DNA of 7,481 nucleotides from Pseudomonadota bacterium (GTDB taxonomy: Bacteria; Pseudomonadota; Alphaproteobacteria; Acetobacterales; Acetobacteraceae): assembly GCA_021845835.1 (NCBI GenBank), contig JAJZVE010000215.1:1-7481 (forward strand). Reading direction: 5' to 3'. The stretch's first letter is position 1. Each line of letters begins with the position of its first letter. The position numbers and the translations under genes were made by a program. Under the pieces are notes generated by a model, which saw only the letters and a list, made by a program, of their open reading frames with translations, ran no database searches and was not told the origin of the DNA. Of this stretch, positions 1 to 5,603 are shown piece after piece.

Positions 1-289
1 GCTGGGCGCGCTGACGATCGTCGTGGCGCTCGGCGTCTGGCTGCGGCGGGCGGAACGCGGGCCGGTGGCGGTGGCGCTCGGCGCCATCGCCGGCGGCGCG
101 ATCGGCAACGTCATCGACCGGCTGCGCTTCGGGGCCGTGGTGGACTTCATCCACGCGCATGCCTTCGGCTGGTCCTGGTATGTCTTCAACGTGGCCGACG
201 CCGCCATTGTCTGCGGTGTCGGCGCGCTCATCCTGGACGGCATGCGCGGACACGATGGCCGCCTTGCCGACGCCGGAGACCGGGTCTAA
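1..289 (+). CDS. lspA: Lipoprotein signal peptidase (signal peptidase II), 3' part
   Basis: Inner-membrane aspartyl protease that removes the signal peptide of prolipoproteins just before the lipidated cysteine. Only the C-terminal ~95 residues are present; the reading frame is open from base 2 and the gene starts upstream of the window. Both catalytic blocks of the family are visible: GNVIDR, with its Asp codon at 116-118, inside the stretch [25 protein letters not shown] region, and FNVADA, with its Asp codon at 197-199. Hydrophobic segments lie on both sides ([12 protein letters not shown] and [12 protein letters not shown]), as expected for the last membrane helices. The frame ends in TAA at 287-289. 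A lipoprotein gene, a natural substrate class of this enzyme, follows after 12 nt and is probably in the same operon. The family call is firm because both active-site motifs are intact. Confidence 0.95.
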   Translation, partial: LGALTIVVALGVWLRRAERGPVAVALGAIAGGAIGNVIDRLRFGAVVDFIHAHAFGWSWYVFNVADAAIVCGVGALILDGMRGHDGRLADAGDRV

Positions 290-301
290 GAGACGCGCAC
301 G

Positions 302-853
302 ATGCCCCTCGCGCGACCCCGGACCTTCGTTCTCGCCGCCTGCGCAGTCACGCTCGCCGCGTGCGGGCGCGACCAGTTGCAGCGCAGTTTCGGCCTGGTG
401 CGCGACGCACCTGACGAATTCGTTGTGACGACAAGGGCGCCGCTGTCGCTGCCCCCCGATTTCACGCTGCGTCCGCCGCAACCTGGCGAGCCGCGTCCGC
501 AGGAGCAGGTGCCGAGTGCGTCGGCGCTGGTCCCGCAGACTGCCCTTATGCCCCAGGCAACCAGCGGCGCCGACAGTCCAGGCCAGGAGGCCCTGATTGC
601 GGCGGCCGGGCCGCCCGTCTCCTCCGCCATCCGGGGCCAGGTGGACGCCGAGGCGGCCAAGGAAGCATCCGACCGCTCGCTTACCGACAGGCTGATGTTC
701 TGGCGCACGAAACCCCCGCCCGGCGTGGTCGTGGATCCGCAAAAGGAAGCCCAGCGCCTGCGCGAGAATGCCGCTCTCGGCAAGAGCCCGGAAACCGGCA
801 ATACGCCCGTGATCGGGAACAAGCCCAAGACGCTGTTCGACAGCCTGTTCTGA
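302..853 (+). CDS. DUF3035 family lipoprotein (BamF-type)
   Basis: A predicted 183-residue outer-membrane lipoprotein. The N-terminus has basic residues (R5, R7), a short hydrophobic core and a lipobox LAAC ending at Cys21; a second LAAC ends at Cys14, but its hydrophobic region would be very short. The mature part carries the family signature around residues 35-60: RDAPDEFVVTTRAPLSLPPDF followed by a Pro-rich LRPPQPGEPRP stretch, then a low-complexity Ala/Pro/Gln-rich middle. The C-terminal part contains WRTKPPPGVVVDP. DUF3035 proteins occur mainly in Alphaproteobacteria, often just after lspA. From memory, the Caulobacter member was described as BamF, an accessory lipoprotein of the outer-membrane beta-barrel assembly complex, sharing a short motif with BamC; applying that role here is inference. 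The ATG lies 12 nt after the lspA stop with only a weak ribosome site (AGAGA), consistent with translational coupling to lspA. Confidence 0.85.
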   Translation: MPLARPRTFVLAACAVTLAACGRDQLQRSFGLVRDAPDEFVVTTRAPLSLPPDFTLRPPQPGEPRPQEQVPSASALVPQTALMPQATSGADSPGQEALIAAAGPPVSSAIRGQVDAEAAKEASDRSLTDRLMFWRTKPPPGVVVDPQKEAQRLRENAALGKSPETGNTPVIGNKPKTLFDSLF

Positions 854-869
854 CGCGCCAGGTTCGGCG

Positions 870-897
870 CCGCCGCGGGTCAGACGACCCGTGGCGG
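870..897 (+). terminator. Strong GC hairpin after the lspA-DUF3035 pair, possible terminator
   Basis: Arms CCGCCGCGGGTC (870-881) and GACCCGTGGCGG (886-897) pair over 12 positions, with one G-U pair and a 4-nt AGAC loop. The hairpin begins 17 nt after the DUF3035 stop codon in a convergent gap. No T-run follows on either strand, so it may work with Rho, act as a 3' end stabiliser, or do nothing. Confidence 0.45.
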
Positions 898-1010
898 GGG
901 TAGCGTGTCGGGCGGTGGCTCCGGCGGAAGATCGCTCATCGGGCGCGACCCCAGTTCAGCCATTCACCACGGTGCCGCCGTTCTGATGCGGCGGCGGCCG
1001 GACATGTGCG

Positions 1011-1028
1011 CGGCGTCGCAGGACGCCG
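1011..1028 (-). terminator. Hairpin just past the end of the HpnL-like gene, possible terminator
   Basis: Arms CGGCGTC (1011-1017) and GACGCCG (1022-1028) form a perfect 7-bp stem with a 4-nt GCAG loop, starting 9 nt beyond the stop codon at 1038-1040 of the minus-strand gene. A second 7-bp hairpin follows at 974-995 (GCCGCCG, 8-nt loop, CGGCGGC). Neither has a T-tract. In such G+C-rich DNA short stems arise easily, so this is a weak call. The rest of the 854-1037 gap holds no gene that I can support. Confidence 0.3.
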
Positions 1029-1037
1029 GCTGCGCCG

Positions 1038-2033
1038 TCAGCCGCGAACGCCTTCCACGGCGGATGCGCGGCGCACGAGGTGGCGGCCTTCGGCCCACTG
1101 CCAGGCAAGCAGTCCAGGGATGCCGACCAGCAATTCCCTCGCCCGCTTGACCATTGACAGCGCCGCCGCCGCATCCGGGGGCAGCCCCAGCAGCCCGCCG
1201 GCCAGCACGAACCCGCCTTCCTGCACGCCGAGCGAGCCGGGGACCGCGAAGCCGGCGCTGCGGGCGGCCATGCCGAGGCTTTCGAGCGCCAGGGCAGCGA
1301 GCGCGCCGGTTTCGTAGCCCATTGCGAGCAGGACAACCCAGGTCTCGGCGACCCCAACGAGCCAGGCGAGCAGATGCAGCGTCGCGGCTGTCGCCAATGC
1401 AGCGTGGTCGCGCTGGCGACGCATCAGTTCCGCATGCAGCCCGTGCAGCGCGTCGGGGGACAGGGCCGGGACGAAACGGCTCATGTGCGCGGTGAGCGCC
1501 TCGATCAACCGCATCAGCCCGGCGCGCTGGGCCAGCAGGAAGCCGCCCGAACAGACCGCCATCAACGCCGCCACGCCGCCCAGCCAGGGTCGCAGGGCGC
1601 GGTCTCCGTCCGCCGCGATCATCGTGACGATGCCGGCGAGGGTGAACAGGAACTGGGTGAGCGATTCGAGCGTGATGTCCAGCGTCGTGCCGGCTGTGGC
1701 CTGAGCCGCGGCCAGGCCGCGCTGCGTCAGCAGCCGCACGCCCACCAGCGTGCCGCCCAACTGGGCGACCGGCAGCAGCGAATTGACTGCCTCGCGGATC
1801 CAGCGGATGCCGCACCATGCCCCGAGCGGCGGCTGCGTCCGCCCGCTCGCTCGCCACCACGCGACGGCCGACAGCAGGAGCTGGATCGCATGGAGCGCGA
1901 CGCAGACCGGAATGGCCCAGCCGGCGCGCAGCACATCGGCGCCGACCGCCGCCACGCCGATCCGGCCGACCAGCACGACCGCGACGGCGCCGCCGAGACC
2001 GATCAGGAGCAGGCCGGCGCGGGGGATGGTCAT
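1038..2033 (-). CDS. HpnL-like / UPF0104 (lysylphosphatidylglycerol synthase TM domain) membrane protein
   Basis: A 331-residue polytopic inner-membrane protein, about eight hydrophobic segments, beginning with a helix at residues 7-23. It belongs to the flippase-like family built on the membrane half of MprF (lysylphosphatidylglycerol synthase). Visible family marks are REAVNSLLPVAQLGG at residues 80-94 and the C-terminal block ESLGMAARSAGFAVPGSLG then VQEGG at residues 251-274. The latter (PGSLGVQEGG) is characteristic of the HpnL subgroup, often encoded near hopanoid genes in Alphaproteobacteria. No soluble aminoacyl-transfer domain is present, so it should not aminoacylate lipids itself. 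Lipid or hopanoid-related transport is inferred from the family and not shown. It lies 44 nt downstream of the Nramp transporter gene on the same strand and is probably co-transcribed. No strong Shine-Dalgarno precedes the ATG. The hopanoid link is uncertain because no hpn gene is in view. Confidence 0.82.
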   Translation of the reverse strand: MTIPRAGLLLIGLGGAVAVVLVGRIGVAAVGADVLRAGWAIPVCVALHAIQLLLSAVAWWRASGRTQPPLGAWCGIRWIREAVNSLLPVAQLGGTLVGVRLLTQRGLAAAQATAGTTLDITLESLTQFLFTLAGIVTMIAADGDRALRPWLGGVAALMAVCSGGFLLAQRAGLMRLIEALTAHMSRFVPALSPDALHGLHAELMRRQRDHAALATAATLHLLAWLVGVAETWVVLLAMGYETGALAALALESLGMAARSAGFAVPGSLGVQEGGFVLAGGLLGLPPDAAAALSMVKRARELLVGIPGLLAWQWAEGRHLVRRASAVEGVRG

Positions 2034-2077
2034 GCGGCGGCTGTAAGGGCCGGCCGTCCCGTAAAGTCAAGCCCGTG

Positions 2078-3319
2078 TTACTGAAACAGCCCGCCGATCC
2101 CGCCCCAGACACCGAGCGCACTGGTCACCGCCACGATCGCAAGCACCAGCGCGAGATAGCCGCCGCGCAGCCGTTGCGCCGGCGGCAGCGAGCGGATCGC
2201 GAGCAGCACCAGGAACCCGAGCACGAGGGGCAACAACAGGGCGTTCATGACCTGGACGCCAAGATTGAGCGACACCAGGTTCGGCGCCAGCCCGACCAGC
2301 AGCGCCCCGCCGGCTACGCAGACCGCATAGACGGCGTAGAACCAGCGCGCTTCCAGCGGATGGAACTCCAGCGAGCGGCGGTAGCCGGCAACCTCGCCCA
2401 GTCCCCAGGCGAGCGCCAGCGAGGCGACGATCGCGGCGACCAGCCCGGCCCCCAGGACGCCCGCGCCGAACACCACGCGGCCGATCTCGGGCCCCAGGAA
2501 CGGCGTCAGCGCCCGGCTCAGATCGCCGACATTGCCCAGACTTGCCTGCGCGTCCCTGGTGCCGATCGTGGCCGCCGCCGCGACCAGCACCGCCGCCATG
2601 ACCAGCTGCGTCACCAGCGCACCGATCGCGGTGTCCCAGCGCGCGGCGGCGAAGTGTTCCGGCCGCAGGCGTTTGTCGGCGATCGCCGACTGCTGGTAGA
2701 ACACCATCCACGGCATGATGACCGCGCCGATATTGGCCGCGACCAGATAAAGATAGGCCGGATCGCGCACCGGCAGGTCGATCGCCTGCGCCGCCACCAG
2801 GTCGAGCGACGGCCGCGCCGCCCAGGCCACGCCGAAGAAGGCCAGTTCGAACAGTCCGATCACGATCGCCGCCCGTTCGACGCGGCGATACGACCCGGTC
2901 AGCACGACCGCGAGCAGCGCCGCGGCGGCCAGCGGCAGGGTGACGGCCCGCGGGATGCCGAACAGCTCGCCGACCCCGGCGACGCCCGAAAATTCGGTCA
3001 GCAGCGCACCGGCGGTCGCTACCGCCAGCCCGGTGGCGGACAGCCAGGCCCAGCGCGGGCCGAAGGTGGCGCGGATCAGCTCGCCGTGGCCGCGGCCGGT
3101 GAAGATGCCGAGCCGCACGGTCAGCTCCTGCACCACATACAGGACCGGCACCAGCGCCAATTGCAGCAGCAGCAAGCGATAGCCCCACTGTACCCCGCTC
3201 TGTCCCGCGGTGATGACGCTGCCCACGTCGGTGTCGGCGAGCATGACCACGAGACCGGGGCCGAACACGGTGAGAAAGCGGGAGCGGGAGCGGGGGCGGA
3301 CGGTCGCGGTCAGGGACAT
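2078..3319 (-). CDS. Nramp family divalent metal transporter with variant metal-site motifs
   Basis: A 413-residue inner-membrane protein with about 11 hydrophobic segments, of the Nramp/MntH superfamily (LeuT fold), which imports divalent metals, classically Mn2+ or Fe2+ with protons. Family marks are GPGLVVMLADTDVGS (residues 20-34), AGQSGVQWGY (38-47), QELTVRLGIFTGRGHGELI (64-82), TEFSGVAGVGELFGIP (108-123) and GAVIMPWMVFYQQS (198-211). At the two unwound helices that hold the metal, the canonical DPGN reads DVGS (31-34) and the canonical MPHN reads MPWM (202-205): the Asp and first Met remain, but Asn and His-Asn are replaced. This suggests a divergent branch whose ion may differ. I chose the ATG at 3319; a TTG in frame at 3328 would add three residues but falls inside a palindrome. 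A basic SRSRSR-type N-terminus is encoded by a hexanucleotide repeat. The HpnL-like gene follows. Confidence 0.88.
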   Translation of the reverse strand: MSLTATVRPRSRSRFLTVFGPGLVVMLADTDVGSVITAGQSGVQWGYRLLLLQLALVPVLYVVQELTVRLGIFTGRGHGELIRATFGPRWAWLSATGLAVATAGALLTEFSGVAGVGELFGIPRAVTLPLAAAALLAVVLTGSYRRVERAAIVIGLFELAFFGVAWAARPSLDLVAAQAIDLPVRDPAYLYLVAANIGAVIMPWMVFYQQSAIADKRLRPEHFAAARWDTAIGALVTQLVMAAVLVAAAATIGTRDAQASLGNVGDLSRALTPFLGPEIGRVVFGAGVLGAGLVAAIVASLALAWGLGEVAGYRRSLEFHPLEARWFYAVYAVCVAGGALLVGLAPNLVSLNLGVQVMNALLLPLVLGFLVLLAIRSLPPAQRLRGGYLALVLAIVAVTSALGVWGGIGGLFQ

Positions 3320-3325
3320 CGGCTT

Positions 3326-3348
3326 CAATTGCGAGCGATTTGCAATTG
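3326..3348. promoter_or_regulatory. Candidate Fur/Mur-type operator (AT-rich palindrome) at the Nramp gene start
   Basis: Arms CAATTGC (3326-3332) and GCAATTG (3342-3348) are perfect inverted repeats around a 9-nt spacer; 8 of 11 pairs match over the 23 bp. It stands out as AT-rich in a G+C-rich region and begins 6 nt upstream of the Nramp ATG. Its inner 19 bp (TTGCGA...TTTGCAA form) resembles Fur-family boxes of Alphaproteobacteria as I remember them. Given the metal transporter, repression by a Fur or Mur regulator is a reasonable inference but is untested. Confidence 0.5.
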
Positions 3349-3349
3349 C

Positions 3350-3378
3350 CGCTTAGGCGGCTGCGCGCGGCTTGTCAA
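3350..3378 (-). promoter_or_regulatory. Probable sigma-70 promoter of the Nramp/HpnL-like pair
   Basis: On the minus strand a perfect TTGACA -35 hexamer lies at 3378-3373. The -10 region falls at about 3357-3350 (CCTAAGCG on the minus strand), a poor match to TATAAT. The start of transcription would then lie near 3343, inside the palindrome at 3326-3348, leaving a short leader of about 25 nt. The -35 box is clear; the -10 box is weak. Confidence 0.45.
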
Positions 3379-3412
3379 ACCCTGTCCCGCGCCCGACAAA
3401 GGCCCGCCTGAC

Positions 3413-3417
3413 GGAAG
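3413..3417 (+). promoter_or_regulatory. Ribosome binding site of cysS
   Basis: GGAAG lies 9 nt before the ATG at 3427, supporting that start. The same plus strand carries TTGTCA at 3372-3377, overlapping the Nramp -35 box, but no convincing -10 follows, so the cysS promoter remains unplaced within the 107-nt divergent gap. Confidence 0.6.
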
Positions 3418-3426
3418 CGACGCACC

Positions 3427-4767
3427 ATGCCCGAATTGCGCCTGCACAACAGCCTGACGCGACGGCGCGAGAGCTTCGTGCCGCTCGATCCCGCGCATGT
3501 GCGCATTTATGTCTGCGGGCCGACCGTCTATGACCTCGCGCATCTGGGCAACGCGCGGCCGGTGGTGGTGTTCGACGTGCTGGTGCGGCTGCTGCGCCGG
3601 CTCTATCCGCGCGTCACCTATGTCCGCAACATCACCGACGTGGACGACAAGATCAACGCGCGCGCCGCCGAAACCGGCGAGCCGATCGCGGCCATCACGG
3701 CGCGCACCACGGCCGACTTCCATGCCGACATGGCCGAACTTGGCGCCCTGCCGCCGGACGAGGAGCCGCGCGCCACCGCGCATATCGCCGAGATGATCCA
3801 GCTCATCGCGCGGCTGATCGCCCGCGGCCACGCCTATGCGGCCGACGGGCACGTGCTGTTCGCGGTCGCAAGTTTCCCCGATTACGGCCATCTGTCCGGC
3901 CGTTCGCCGGAGGAGCTGATCGCGGGCGCGCGCGTCGATGTCGCGCCCTACAAGCGCGATCCCGGCGATTTCGTTCTCTGGAAACCCTCGCCGCCCGATC
4001 TGCCCGGCTGGGACAGCCCGTGGGGGCGCGGCCGGCCGGGTTGGCACATCGAATGCAGCGCCATGTCGTGGCGCTATCTGGGCGAGAATTTCGACATCCA
4101 CGGCGGCGGACAGGATTTGCTGTTCCCGCACCACGAGAACGAGCGGGCGCAGTCCTGCTGCGCGTTTCCCGGCAGCCGCTTCGCGCGCTACTGGCTGCAC
4201 AACGGCATGCTGCTGATCGGCGGCGAGAAGATGTCGAAAAGCCTGGGCAACTTCCTGACCGTGCGCGACGTGCTGACAAAGGCGCCGGGGGAGGCGGTGC
4301 GGCTGGCGCTGCTGCGCGCGCATTATCGCGCCACGCTCGATTTCTCCGATGCGCTGCTGGCCGAAGCCCGCAAGGATCTCGACCGCTGGTACCGCGCGCT
4401 GGAACATACGCCGGCGGCGCCCGGCGCGATGCCGGCAGCGGTGACGGAGGCGCTGTGCGACGACCTGAATACGCCGCTCGCGATTGCCGGGTTGCACCGC
4501 CTCGCGGATGCCGCGCTGGCCGGCGACAGCGCCGCCGGTGCCGGCCTGCGGGCGGGCGGGGAGGCGATCGGCGTGCTGCGTGCCGAACCGGCGGCGTGGT
4601 TCCGCGGCGGCAGCGACAGCGCCATGATCGAGGCGGCGATCGCGGCACGTCTCGCGGCGCGCAAGGCGCGCGACTTTGCCCGCGCCGACGCGATCCGGGC
4701 GGAGCTGGCGGCGCAGGGCGTGCTGCTGGAGGACGGTCCGCGCGGCACGACCTGGCGGCGGGCCTGA
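3427..4767 (+). CDS. cysS: Cysteine--tRNA ligase
   Basis: Cytoplasmic class I aminoacyl-tRNA synthetase that charges tRNA-Cys with cysteine using ATP. At 446 residues it is slightly shorter than the E. coli enzyme (461). All core signatures are intact: YVCGPTVYD at 28-36 with zinc ligand Cys30; the HIGH-type motif HLGN at 39-42; NITDVDDKI at 68-76; GWHIECSAM with zinc ligand Cys210; [18 protein letters not shown] with zinc ligands His235 and Glu239; and the KMSKS loop at 268-272 in [10 protein letters not shown]. The C-terminus keeps the end motif [21 protein letters not shown] followed by [18 protein letters not shown] ribosome site supports the ATG. The gene is followed after only 4 nt by a tRNA methyltransferase gene, so the two are almost certainly one operon concerned with tRNA function. 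It is divergent from the Nramp gene. Confidence 0.98.
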   Translation: MPELRLHNSLTRRRESFVPLDPAHVRIYVCGPTVYDLAHLGNARPVVVFDVLVRLLRRLYPRVTYVRNITDVDDKINARAAETGEPIAAITARTTADFHADMAELGALPPDEEPRATAHIAEMIQLIARLIARGHAYAADGHVLFAVASFPDYGHLSGRSPEELIAGARVDVAPYKRDPGDFVLWKPSPPDLPGWDSPWGRGRPGWHIECSAMSWRYLGENFDIHGGGQDLLFPHHENERAQSCCAFPGSRFARYWLHNGMLLIGGEKMSKSLGNFLTVRDVLTKAPGEAVRLALLRAHYRATLDFSDALLAEARKDLDRWYRALEHTPAAPGAMPAAVTEALCDDLNTPLAIAGLHRLADAALAGDSAAGAGLRAGGEAIGVLRAEPAAWFRGGSDSAMIEAAIAARLAARKARDFARADAIRAELAAQGVLLEDGPRGTTWRRA

Positions 4768-4771
4768 CGCC

Positions 4772-5572
4772 ATGACCGGCCGCGACGGCGGCGCGAAGCT
4801 GGCGCCGATCGACAACAGTCCCGTGGTGGTGCTGGTGCGTCCGCAACTGGCGGAAAACATCGGCACCGCGGCGCGGGCGATGGCCAATGGCGGGCTGTTC
4901 CATCTGCGCCTGGTGGCGCCGCGCGACGGCTGGCCGGCGGACAAGGCGTACCGCGCCAGCTCCGGCGCGGATGCGATCCTCGACGCGGCGACCGTGCATC
5001 CGACCGTCGCCGACGCGGTCGCCGACCTGCAGCGCGTGTTCGCCACCTGCCCGCGCCCGCGCCACATCGTCAAGCCGGTGCTGACCGCACGCGGCGCCGC
5101 CGCCGAGCTGCGTGCGATCGGCGCGCGCGGCCTGCGCGCCGGCGTGCTGTTCGGCCCGGAGCGCGCCGGCCTGGACAACGACGACATGGCCTGCGCCGAC
5201 GCGCTGGTGCGCTATCCGCTCAACCCGGCCTTCATGAGCCTCAATCTGGCGCAGGCGGTGCTGGTGGTCGCCTACGAATGGTGGCTGGCCGAGGACGCGA
5301 CGGCGCCGGCGCGGCTGATGACCAACGAGACGCGCGTTGCGACCAAGGCGGAACTGGAGAATTTCCTCGCGCATCTGGTCGGCGAGCTGGATGCGTGCGG
5401 CTTCCTCAGCAACGCGCCGAAGCGGCCGGGCATGGTGCGCAACATCCGCCACCTGTTCCAGCGCGGCGAAGTGACCGAGCAGGAATTGCGCACGCTGCAC
5501 GGCATCGTCACCGAACTCGCGCGCGGGCGCCGGGCGCGCGGCCGGGTCGAACCGGGCATGGCCGAGGAATAG
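4772..5572 (+). CDS. trmJ: SPOUT-class tRNA methyltransferase, TrmJ type
   Basis: Predicted S-adenosylmethionine-dependent 2'-O-ribose methyltransferase of the SpoU (SPOUT) family; TrmJ members methylate position 32 in the tRNA anticodon loop. The 266-residue product has the three SpoU motifs: ENIGTAARAMANG (28-40), LFGPERAGLDNDD (126-138) and YPLNPAFMSLNLAQAV (148-163), the last two forming the knotted cofactor site. The C-terminal helical extension (from about residue 189, TKAELENFLAHLVGELD... KRPGMVRNIRHLFQRG) is the TrmJ/LasT-type tail and not the N-terminal RNA-binding domain of TrmH or RlmB. The frame is open further upstream inside cysS, but the ATG at 4772, 4 nt past the cysS stop, gives a family-like N-terminus; translation is probably coupled to cysS. 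The exact substrate base cannot be read from sequence, so a TrmJ assignment is likely but a related TrmJ-like specificity is possible. Confidence 0.85.
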   Translation: MTGRDGGAKLAPIDNSPVVVLVRPQLAENIGTAARAMANGGLFHLRLVAPRDGWPADKAYRASSGADAILDAATVHPTVADAVADLQRVFATCPRPRHIVKPVLTARGAAAELRAIGARGLRAGVLFGPERAGLDNDDMACADALVRYPLNPAFMSLNLAQAVLVVAYEWWLAEDATAPARLMTNETRVATKAELENFLAHLVGELDACGFLSNAPKRPGMVRNIRHLFQRGEVTEQELRTLHGIVTELARGRRARGRVEPGMAEE

Positions 5573-5592
5573 GCCGGCATCCGGATGGCGGC
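5573..5592. terminator. Near-palindrome between convergent trmJ and aroE, weak bidirectional terminator candidate
   Basis: GCCGGCATCC (5573-5582) and GGATGGCGGC (5583-5592) are inverted with one mismatch and no spacer, so the real loop would take several of the central bases. It fills most of the 31-nt gap between the two convergent stop codons. There is no T-tract on either side, so the assignment is weak. Confidence 0.25.
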
Positions 5593-5603
5593 GGCTGCTG
5601 CGG

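Noticed and set aside
905..1150. Small open frame starting in the convergent gap
   Set aside because: It runs into the antisense of the HpnL-like gene, has no ribosome site and no recognisable protein pattern.
964..2121. A 385-codon minus-strand frame overlapping the HpnL-like gene in another frame
   Set aside because: Extremely Arg- and Gly-rich; the other frame at 1038-2033 gives a clean polytopic membrane protein with family motifs.
3278..3295. Hexanucleotide repeat GCGGGA-like, three copies, near the Nramp N-terminus
   Set aside because: Too short to call a phase-variable tract and a length change by a unit keeps the frame; it only encodes a basic Arg-Ser stretch. Mentioned in the gene entry only.
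3348..3361. Small inverted repeat GCCGC-TTAG-GCGGC next to the Fur/Mur-like palindrome
   Set aside because: Only 5 bp per arm in GC-rich DNA, upstream of the predicted transcription start of the Nramp gene; likely chance.
3372..3400. Plus-strand TTGTCA with GACAAA 17 nt later as a cysS promoter
   Set aside because: The -35 is the overlapping complement of the better minus-strand TTGACA, and the -10 matches only 3 of 6 positions.
1817..3457. A 546-codon open frame on the plus strand opposite the Nramp and HpnL-like genes
   Set aside because: The translation is dominated by Arg, Gln, His and Ala with no domain or membrane pattern, and it lies antisense to two well-supported membrane protein genes. 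High G+C content removes stop codons from shadow frames.
3325..5187. A 620-codon minus-strand frame antisense to cysS and trmJ
   Set aside because: Low-complexity Arg/Ala/Gly-rich product without recognisable motifs, opposite a cysS gene with every active-site residue intact.
3803..5500. A 565-codon minus-strand frame opposite cysS and trmJ
   Set aside because: Arg/Ala/His-rich shadow of the same kind, overlapping both another shadow and two real genes.
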